From: Alphaproteobacteria bacterium
GTDB taxonomy: Bacteria; Pseudomonadota; Alphaproteobacteria; DSM-16000; Inquilinaceae
DNA length: 57,747 nt
Direction: 5' to 3'
NCBI GenBank assembly: GCA_028281925.1
Contig: JANQIX010000028.1
Location: 1 to 57,747, forward strand
The translations under genes were made by a program, and so were the position numbers. Below, in pieces: positions 49,945 through 57,747 of this stretch; positions within the stretch are counted from its first letter, which is position 1; each line of letters opens with the position of its first letter. The notes beneath the pieces were generated by a model. It made no database searches. It was not told where the DNA came from and saw only the letters and a program-made list of their open reading frames with translations.

Positions 49945-50582
49945 ACGACAGCGATAAGCAGGAAGAGCAGGCGGCGGCAGAGAGCGCCGGCGGCGCGGCC
50001 AGCCCGGCGCCTCCGCAGGAAGAGGTGCCGGCTGAGCCGGACACCGGCGAAGCGGCCGCGCCCGATGATCCCGTGACGGTCCTGCAGGCGGAGCTTGAGG
50101 TTGTCAGGGCCGAAGCGGACAAGATGCGCGACCAGGCCCTGCGCGCCCTGGCAGAGGCCGACAACACCCGCAAGCGGGCGGAGCGCGAGAAGCAGGACAC
50201 GGCGAAATACGCCATCTCCGCCTTCGCGCGGGATCTTCTGGACGTGGCGGAGAACCTGCACAGGGCGCTGGCCGCAGCACCCGCCGACCAGCTTGAGGGC
50301 AACGAACTGGCCCAACAGCTCGCCGTCGGCGTGCAGATGACGGAAAAACAGCTGGCCGACGCGTTCGCCAAGCACGGCCTGACGCGGATCGACCCGAAGG
50401 GCCAGCAGTTCGATCCCAACTTCCATCAGGCCATGTTCGAGATCCCGGACGCCACCGTGGAGCCGGGGACGGTCGTGCAGGTGATCCAGGCGGGATACGT
50501 CCTGAACGAGCGCCTGCTGAAGCCGGCCATGGTCGGCATCGCCAAGGGCGATCGGCCGAAGGTGGTGGATACGCAGGCCTAG
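49941..50582 (+). CDS. grpE: Nucleotide exchange factor GrpE
   Basis: A 213-residue co-chaperone that releases ADP from DnaK. A long acidic N-terminal tail (about 45 residues), a coiled coil (50-115, with ALRALAEADNTRKRAEREKQ) and the beta domain (IDPKGQQFDPNFHQAMFEIP, VLQVIQAGYVLNERLLKPA-like segment) are all present. Coupled to hrcA. Its stop overlaps the convergent DUF1848 gene by four bases. Confidence 0.97.
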   Translation: MNDSDKQEEQAAAESAGGAASPAPPQEEVPAEPDTGEAAAPDDPVTVLQAELEVVRAEADKMRDQALRALAEADNTRKRAEREKQDTAKYAISAFARDLLDVAENLHRALAAAPADQLEGNELAQQLAVGVQMTEKQLADAFAKHGLTRIDPKGQQFDPNFHQAMFEIPDATVEPGTVVQVIQAGYVLNERLLKPAMVGIAKGDRPKVVDTQA

Positions 50583-51454
50583 GGCCTAAGCGCCGTAGCC
50601 TCGGGATCGTGTGCCTTGAACGCCGCCTTGGCGGCGCGGCGGCTGGAAACGGCATAGCAATAGACGCAACCGTGCGGGCAGGTGTCGTAGGCGCCGATAT
50701 CCCGGCTTTCCGCACAAAAGCACCCTGGTCGGTTGCCTTTGGTCCGGCCGGAAATCGGCCGGCCGGCGATGTCGGACAGGCGGTCCAGGTCGATGCACCG
50801 GGCCGCCACCGCCCCCGGCACCAGCAGATCGGGCTGCGTGCACAGCGTGAAGGCCATGCCGGCTTCCGACGCCAGGCCCGCCAGGTCGGTCAGGATCGCG
50901 CGCTTCTCGTCCGTCTCAGGGTCGCGCCAGGCGAAGCCGTGGCGGCGTGCGGCATCGCCTAGGTTCCGGTGCGTCTTGCGGTAGATCTGGGCGAAAGAGG
51001 TCACGACCTCATCGGTCGCGCTGCGCATCTCGCCGGCAAGCCTCGCGAATGTGCGACGATGCCAGTCCGGCGGCGTCAGGTCGCTGATCAGCACCGGGTC
51101 GTACCGCCAGACCACGGCCCGGGGGCCGTACCGGCGGGCCAAATCATGCGCCATTGCAACCGCATCGTCAGCATCGGTAACGGACATTTCCAGCGCGCGG
51201 GGATAGCCGGTGATCGTGAGATGAATACAGAATGGAAAGCCCTTGCCGCCCACATCTTCCAGCGCCGGCAGGAACGGCGCCGCGTTCCGCGTCCAGAACA
51301 GGAATGCGTCAACGGCGTCCGGGGTCAGCACCACCCGATGGGTCTGGCCGCCATATGGATTGACCACATCGGCGAATCCCTCGGCCAGCCGCTGGCGAAA
51401 CCAGCGGCCATAGAATGCCGGGATGTCGGTGCGGTAGCTGGCTGAGACGATCAT
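50579..51454 (-). CDS. DUF1848 protein with Cys-rich C-terminus
   Basis: A 291-residue protein matching DUF1848: start SASYRTDIPAFYG, then VLTPDAVDAFLFWTRN and, near the C-terminus, CFCAESRDIGAYDTCPHGCVYCYA. The Cys cluster likely binds an iron-sulfur centre; the TIM-barrel-like body resembles radical SAM relatives such as SplB. Function unknown. It sits convergently inside the heat-shock block, between grpE and the rhomboid gene. Confidence 0.92.
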   Translation of the reverse strand: MIVSASYRTDIPAFYGRWFRQRLAEGFADVVNPYGGQTHRVVLTPDAVDAFLFWTRNAAPFLPALEDVGGKGFPFCIHLTITGYPRALEMSVTDADDAVAMAHDLARRYGPRAVVWRYDPVLISDLTPPDWHRRTFARLAGEMRSATDEVVTSFAQIYRKTHRNLGDAARRHGFAWRDPETDEKRAILTDLAGLASEAGMAFTLCTQPDLLVPGAVAARCIDLDRLSDIAGRPISGRTKGNRPGCFCAESRDIGAYDTCPHGCVYCYAVSSRRAAKAAFKAHDPEATALRP

Positions 51455-51495
51455 GCAGGCTGCAAACCCTGTCGCGATCCCGCATTATCGCCCGC

Positions 51496-52206
51496 ATGCG
51501 TGATCCAGACCATCCGTCGGGCAACGGCTACGGGCCGGCGCCCGGTGGGGTAGGCCGCCCGCATGCGGGCCAGCCTGCCTTCAATGTTCCCCCCGCGACC
51601 TTGAGCCTTGCCGCCGTCATCCTGGCGGCGTTCGCGGCCCTGAAGTTCGTTCCCGACGACTGGGCGGCGCAAGCCGTGCTGACGCTCGCCGTCCACGTCC
51701 CTTTGGTTCAGTACGCCCTGGCCGAGCCCTCGTTCGGCCCGATCGCACAGTCTCTGGGCTCGCTCTTCACCCATGTGCTGATTCATCTGGACTGGCCGCA
51801 TGTGCTGATCAATCTCGGCTTCCTGCTGGCCTTCGGCAGTGCGTGCGAGCGATCATTGGGCAGCCGGTCGATGCTGACCATCTTCGCGCTCTCTGCCGCC
51901 GGTGGTGCGATCGTGCAGATCGCCGCCGAATGGGGCGGCAGTGACTTCCTGTTCGGGGCGTCGGGCGGTGTTTCCGGCGCCATGGGGGCGGTGATTCGGC
52001 TGATGCTGGCAGACAAGACCAATCCACGCCGCCAGCGCTTTGCGCTTCGCCTCTTGTCCATTCTGGTCGTGCTGAACGTGGTGTTCGGGCTGATCGGCGG
52101 CGGGCTTTTCGGCGTCGATGCGGACATCGCGTGGCAGGCCCATCTGGGCGGGCTGGTCGTCGGCCTCTTGCTGGTGCGGCCGCCGCGCGTCGATATCCAG
52201 GCATAA
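51496..52206 (+). CDS. Rhomboid family intramembrane serine protease
   Basis: A 236-residue protein with about six membrane segments. Motifs in order: HVLIHLDWPHVLINLGFLLA, the nucleophile motif GASGGVSGAMG (Ser) and the catalytic His in WQAHLGGLVVG. A Pro/Gly-rich 35-residue leader precedes the first helix. The start at 51496 avoids overlap with the divergent DUF1848 gene. It cleaves membrane-spanning substrates. Placed upstream of dnaK, but with its own likely promoter. Confidence 0.92.
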   Translation: MRDPDHPSGNGYGPAPGGVGRPHAGQPAFNVPPATLSLAAVILAAFAALKFVPDDWAAQAVLTLAVHVPLVQYALAEPSFGPIAQSLGSLFTHVLIHLDWPHVLINLGFLLAFGSACERSLGSRSMLTIFALSAAGGAIVQIAAEWGGSDFLFGASGGVSGAMGAVIRLMLADKTNPRRQRFALRLLSILVVLNVVFGLIGGGLFGVDADIAWQAHLGGLVVGLLLVRPPRVDIQA

Positions 52207-52304
52207 GATGGGCTGTCCGGAGACCGCTCCGGCGGCGCGTTTCCCGATCGTCAGCACTCTGCCCCACCATTGGCCGGCAACCGCGCCGGGAGGGGTTTCC
52301 GCCC

Positions 52305-52336
52305 GTTGCAGGGAATTGTCCCAGGACCTATATGTC
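52305..52336 (+). promoter_or_regulatory. dnaK: Candidate RpoH (sigma-32) promoter of dnaK
   Basis: GTTG (52305-52308), 18-base spacer, CCTATATGTC (52327-52336). The alphaproteobacterial heat-shock consensus is CTTG-N17-18-CYTATnTnnG; only the first base of the -35 and the last of the -10 differ. It lies about 125 bases before the dnaK start. Confidence 0.7.
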
Positions 52337-52459
52337 CCGAGAGACTGCCTGCCACCGCCGCGGGCGGCGGGACATTCCCAATAGACCAGGGGAATCGAAG
52401 CGGCGCCTCGAAACATCAGGGCTGCTGGGTATTCCGCCTTAATGGAGTGAAGGACGACC

Positions 52460-54394
<1,935 letters not shown>

Positions 54395-54431
54395 GACCGG
54401 AGCCGCAGCATCTAGAGGCTGATCTGAAACG

Positions 54432-54460
54432 ACCGCCCGGGCCGGCATCGTCCGGGCGGT
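54432..54460 (+). terminator. Hairpin between dnaK and dnaJ
   Basis: ACCGCCCGG (54432-54440), 11-base loop, CCGGGCGGT (54452-54460): perfect 9-bp stem, 38 bases after the dnaK stop. No T-run, so it may attenuate read-through or protect the dnaK 3' end. Confidence 0.6.
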
Positions 54461-54547
54461 ATGCCGTTTAAGCGGCGCGGATGAGAACAGGGGCCGGCCT
54501 CGCGGGGAACCGTCTGCGGCAACCGGCCCGAAAGGGCATAAACCGTT

Positions 54548-55699
54548 ATGGCGAAGCAGGACTATTACGAACTGCTCGGCGTCAAGAAGGGCGCCCCGCC
54601 CGAAGATCTGAAGCGCGCCTACCGCAAGCTGGCCATGCAGTACCATCCGGACCGCAATCCGGGGGACGGCGAGGCGGAGCACAAGTTCAAGGAAATCAAC
54701 GAGGCTTATGACGTCCTGAAGGACGATCAGAAGCGCGCCGCCTATGACCGCTTCGGCCATGCCGCCTTCGACGGGTCGGCTGGCGGCCAGGGCGGCTTCG
54801 GGCGCGGCGGCGGCGGCTTCGAATTCGGCTTCGGCAGCGGCTTTGCCGACATCTTCGACGAGATGTTCGGCGAGTTCATGGGCGGCCGCCGCGGCCGCTC
54901 AGCGGGCGCACGCGGCGCCGATATGCGCTACAACCTGGAAATCACGCTGGAGGAGTCCTTCAAGGGCAAGCAGGCGACCATCCGCGTGCCGGGTTCAGTC
55001 GACTGCGAAGCCTGCAACGGCACCGGCAGCGAAGGCGGCGTTCCGCCCGTGACCTGCCCGACCTGCGGCGGCAGCGGCCGGGTGCGGGCGCAGCAGGGCT
55101 TCTTCACCATCGAGCGCACATGCCCGGCCTGCGGTGGCGCCGGCCGCGTGATCAAGGACCCCTGCCGCTCCTGCTCGGGCACCGGCCGGGTGCGCAAGGA
55201 GCGTACGCTGGAGGTCAGCATCCCGGCCGGCGTCGAAGACGGCACGCGCATCCGCTTGGCTAACGAGGGCGAGTCGGGCCTGCGCGGCGCGCCGCCCGGC
55301 GATCTCTACATTTTCCTGGCGATCAAGGCGCACCCGTTCTTTCAACGCGACGGCGCGGACCTCTATTACCGCGTACCGATTCCGATGACGGTGGCGGCAC
55401 TCGGAGGGCCCTTGGAGGTCCCGACCATTGACGGCAGCCGCTCACGCGTCAGCATCAGCCCGGGCACCCAGAGCGGCAGTCAGTTCCGCCTGCGCGGCAA
55501 GGGCATGAGCATCCTGCGCTCAAGCCAGCGCGGCGACATGTACGTGCAGGTGCAGGTGGAAACGCCGGTGAACCTGACCCGCCGCCAGCGTGAGCTCTTG
55601 GAAGAGTTCAACAAGGAAGGCAGCGAAGAGCACACCAACCCCCAAAGCCAGGGCTTCTTCGCCAAGGTGCGGGAGTTTTTTGAGGATTTGAAGGAATAG
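54548..55699 (+). CDS. dnaJ: Chaperone DnaJ (Hsp40)
   Basis: A 383-residue type I J-protein. The J domain (1-70) has HPDRN near 33-37. A Gly/Phe-rich region (75-115) follows, and the zinc domain carries four CxxCxGxG repeats: [24 protein letters not shown] and CRSCSGTG. The C-terminal substrate domains are complete. Stimulates DnaK ATPase. AAAGGG lies about 11 bases before the start. Confidence 0.99.
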   Translation: MAKQDYYELLGVKKGAPPEDLKRAYRKLAMQYHPDRNPGDGEAEHKFKEINEAYDVLKDDQKRAAYDRFGHAAFDGSAGGQGGFGRGGGGFEFGFGSGFADIFDEMFGEFMGGRRGRSAGARGADMRYNLEITLEESFKGKQATIRVPGSVDCEACNGTGSEGGVPPVTCPTCGGSGRVRAQQGFFTIERTCPACGGAGRVIKDPCRSCSGTGRVRKERTLEVSIPAGVEDGTRIRLANEGESGLRGAPPGDLYIFLAIKAHPFFQRDGADLYYRVPIPMTVAALGGPLEVPTIDGSRSRVSISPGTQSGSQFRLRGKGMSILRSSQRGDMYVQVQVETPVNLTRRQRELLEEFNKEGSEEHTNPQSQGFFAKVREFFEDLKE

Positions 55700-55700
55700 C

Positions 55701-55717
55701 GGCGACGGCGCGTCGCC
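55701..55717. terminator. Hairpin between dnaJ and the convergent gene
   Basis: GGCGACG GCG CGTCGCC, a perfect 7-bp stem immediately after the dnaJ stop and before the end of the convergent gene at 55731. No T-run. Confidence 0.5.
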
Positions 55718-55730
55718 CGCCGCCTTCGCC

Positions 55731-56306
55731 TCAGGCCCGAGGCGTCACCTTCGACAGCCCCGTCGGGCTCAGTTCGTCCGGGGTCTCGTGGTCGTGCAGG
55801 TCCATCCACCAGGGAATCAGGAACTCCGCCTCGGCAGCATCGCTGCTGGTGTCCTTCGACCAGCCGGTGAAGTGGTAGACGTCCTTGACGCCTTTGCGGA
55901 TCCGGGCGCTGGCGATTAGGATGGCTGGGCTACCGCCGCTCGTACTCTCGATCGTGCCATCCTTTTTCGCTGTCAAGATCAAGCCATTGGAGACCGGGAT
56001 GTGGAAGTGCTTGTCGTCTTTCTTCAGGTAGTCTTCCACATGGGCTTTCATCTGCTCGTAGACGATGTGATTGGTGATCAGCAAAGTGTTCTTCTGGAAT
56101 TTGCTCGCTTTGCCCCCGTAGGTCAGCTTTCGGACTGAACCTGAGATACCCGAGCCGCCGCGCTGCATGGCGATCTCCTTGGCGAACGCCTGCATCTCCA
56201 AATAGCTGATACTCTCACTCAGAACGAAGAGGTGCTTGTTGGCGAACCGGTTGGGCTCCATGTTGCCCGTTGCGTTCTCGACGACGCCGATGAATTGCAC
56301 GGTCAT
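55731..56306 (-). CDS. Hypothetical protein
   Basis: A 191-residue soluble protein without a signal peptide. GGGAGA lies eight bases before the start at 56306; the longer frame to 56348 lacks a site. Segments such as VLSESISYLEMQAFAKEIA, TLLITNHIVYEQMKAHVEDY and ILIASARIRKG suggest an alpha/beta fold. AT-richer codon use than its neighbours. No family recognised. Confidence 0.68.
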   Translation of the reverse strand: MTVQFIGVVENATGNMEPNRFANKHLFVLSESISYLEMQAFAKEIAMQRGGSGISGSVRKLTYGGKASKFQKNTLLITNHIVYEQMKAHVEDYLKKDDKHFHIPVSNGLILTAKKDGTIESTSGGSPAILIASARIRKGVKDVYHFTGWSKDTSSDAAEAEFLIPWWMDLHDHETPDELSPTGLSKVTPRA

Positions 56307-56556
56307 GACGGATATCTCCCGTAGCGGCCTGCGCTGCCATCCCGTCACCCGTTGGTTAGCCCAGCTGGAAGACAGCCCAGGACAAATTTACTAATTATTG
56401 TATGCCAACCCCACGACACAACCGAAGCGCACAACGATCATAGAGCTATGTCTGCTTCGGCCTTGCATGCCTTAGGGAAGGGTTCGGCGTCCCTGCCATC
56501 ATCACAGTCATCGTTCGATCTTGTCCGTCTTGGCCTCATCAGCTAGCAGTCTTCAC

Positions 56557-57084
56557 ATGACGGATGGGCGAGACTTGGTGATCCGCGACGCGCGACCGAC
56601 CGATCTGGCAGCGCTGTTGGCGATGAACAATGCGCTGGCGCCGCATGTGGGCCTGGTGGATGCGCCACGCATGGCCGACTTGGTCGATTGGGCGGAAGTG
56701 GCGGTCGTGGCAGAAATGGGTGGTGCGCTGGCGGGCGGCATGGTGGCCATCGGGCCGGGCACGGCCTATGACAGCCCAAACTATCGGTGGTTCTGCGACC
56801 GTTACCCGGACTTTCTCTATGTCGACCGCGTGTTCGTGGCGCCTGCCCATCATGGACGCGGTGTCGGGCGCCGACTCTACGGTCCAGTCATGGCGCGGGC
56901 CGCGGCGCGTGGGGCGCCGGTAACCTGCGAGGTGAACGAGCGGCCGCCCAACCCCGACTCCGTAGCCTTCCACCAATGCCTGGGCTTCGCCGCGGTCGGC
57001 AACCAGGACTATGAGGGCGGCGCCAAGCGCGTCGTGATGATGGCGACGGCCATGGGCACTGGCCAGACTGCCGCCGGGCGCTGA
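56557..57084 (+). CDS. GNAT family N-acetyltransferase
   Basis: A 175-residue acetyltransferase. The acetyl-CoA binding motif is VDRVFVAPAHHGRGVGRRLY (R/Q-x-x-G-x-G as HGRGVG), preceded by VIRDARPTDLAALLAMNNA at the N-terminus and followed by FHQCLGFAAVG. The usual GNAT core without extra domains. Start at 56557 by homology to the family N-terminus; no good ribosome site. Substrate unknown. Confidence 0.92.
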   Translation: MTDGRDLVIRDARPTDLAALLAMNNALAPHVGLVDAPRMADLVDWAEVAVVAEMGGALAGGMVAIGPGTAYDSPNYRWFCDRYPDFLYVDRVFVAPAHHGRGVGRRLYGPVMARAAARGAPVTCEVNERPPNPDSVAFHQCLGFAAVGNQDYEGGAKRVVMMATAMGTGQTAAGR

Positions 57085-57100
57085 CGAGGGTGGGCCTCCG

Positions 57101-57747
57101 ATGTCCAAGCTGATCCAATGTCCCGCCTGCGGTCAGGTGATCTATGCCGACGCCGCTAACTGCCCCCATTGCGGACATGGCAGTGGCGGCCCCGATCCGG
57201 CAAAGCATCGAGCGCGGGCACCGGCACAGCGGCCTGAGCCGACGGCGGACACCCCGTCCCCTCCACCGCCGCCACGGCCTGCCCGGGCCGCCCCTGCTGC
57301 CACGCCGGCGGCCGTGCCGGCGGAGATTCGCGGCTGGAATTGGGGAGCCTTCTTCTTGCACCTGATCTGGGGGCTGGCGCACCGTGTGTGGATCGCCCTG
57401 CTGATCTTCGTACCGATCGTCAACATCGCGGTGCCGTTCATCCTGGGCGCTATGGGCAATACGCTGGCTTGGCGGGCGCGCCGGTGGGAGAGCGTCGAGC
57501 ACTTCAAACGGGTGCAGCGGCGCTGGGCCACGGCCGGTGTTGCCGTGTTCGTCGTTGCGGCCCTTTTGGTGCCGGCCGGCCTCTTTGTCGGTCTGATGGC
57601 GCTGTTCAAGGACAGCGACGCCTACCGCAAGGCCATCGAGGTGGTCGCCGCCAGTCCCGATGCGCGCGAATATCTGGGCACGCCGATCGAGACGGGCTTC
57701 TGGGTGACCGGATCGGTGGAGGCCGACGGCGATGGCGGCCATGCCGA
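57101..57747 (+). CDS. Zinc-ribbon membrane protein with Coa1-like end (cut by window edge)
   Basis: The first 215 codons of a longer gene. Residues 7-26 form a zinc ribbon (CPACG, CPHCG). A Pro/Ala-rich linker is followed by a membrane region (about 70-165) with WNWGAFFLHLIWGLAHRVW and a second pair of helices. The last visible part, SPDAREYLGTPIETGFWVTG, resembles the Coa1/Tim21-like domain. It begins 16 bases after the GNAT gene, so they may be co-transcribed. Function uncertain. Confidence 0.78.
   Translation, partial: MSKLIQCPACGQVIYADAANCPHCGHGSGGPDPAKHRARAPAQRPEPTADTPSPPPPPRPARAAPAATPAAVPAEIRGWNWGAFFLHLIWGLAHRVWIALLIFVPIVNIAVPFILGAMGNTLAWRARRWESVEHFKRVQRRWATAGVAVFVVAALLVPAGLFVGLMALFKDSDAYRKAIEVVAASPDAREYLGTPIETGFWVTGSVEADGDGGHA

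Overview
This is a GC-rich chromosomal segment of an alphaproteobacterium, probably of the Rhodospirillales or a nearby order. That placement is inferred from the rph / hrcA-grpE / dnaK-dnaJ heat-shock block, an alphaproteobacterial RpoH-type promoter candidate ahead of dnaK, a DUF1127 protein, a branched-chain-type ABC operon carrying an acyl-CoA ligase, and alphaproteobacterial REP palindromes. No rRNA, tRNA or CRISPR array was recognised.

Layout. 1-1.2 kb: an aquaporin Z gene cut by the left edge and a small membrane protein. 1.48-2.99 kb: a complete IS5-type insertion sequence carrying a passenger gene translationally coupled to its transposase. 3.4-6.3 kb: an AT-richer island with three overlapping minus-strand genes of unknown function (a zinc-ribbon membrane protein and two exported proteins). 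7.0-14.3 kb: a Liv-type ABC importer (livG, acyl-CoA ligase, livH, livM, binding protein, terminator, livF). 14.5-18.7 kb: an alpha/beta hydrolase followed by an AT-rich block with a helicase fused to a C-terminal PD-(D/E)XK-like nuclease, a defence-type architecture, plus a small membrane protein.

18.9-33.8 kb is a loosely packed accessory zone. It holds a RAYT transposase bounded by inverted repeats and several dispersed copies of the same repeat. Between them lie a predicted papain-like protein, a PagL-type lipid A deacylase, a seven-repeat propeller with a tail-fibre-like N-terminus, KptA, a single-domain BLUF photoreceptor, a tandem LCCL-domain protein, a Rap1a/Tai-type immunity protein, a pyruvoyl decarboxylase with the same architecture as fungal PsiD, and several small exported proteins.

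34.1-37.6 kb: the AmmeMemoRadiSam system, as a Memo-AMMECR1 fusion divergent from its radical SAM partner, followed by a PIG-L family protein lacking the usual catalytic base. 37.7-42.4 kb: lipoproteins, a double-VOC protein, a membrane protein and a glycogen debranching enzyme. 42.5-45.0 kb: a compact five-gene redox operon (ferric-reductase-like membrane domain fused to a Rieske domain, a membrane-anchored Cys/His-motif protein and three small membrane proteins). 45.0-47.9 kb: a Tat-exported metallo-beta-lactamase-fold protein, a SHOCT protein and a cNMP-binding/PP2C phosphatase.

47.9-55.7 kb: the heat-shock block, rph divergent from hrcA-grpE, then DUF1848, a rhomboid protease, dnaK and dnaJ. 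The window ends with a hypothetical protein, a GNAT acetyltransferase and a truncated zinc-ribbon/Coa1-like membrane protein.

The best candidates for undescribed biology are the three-gene island, the helicase-nuclease block, the Rieske/ferric-reductase operon, the IS passenger gene and the RAYT repeat family. None can be proved a new system from sequence alone.
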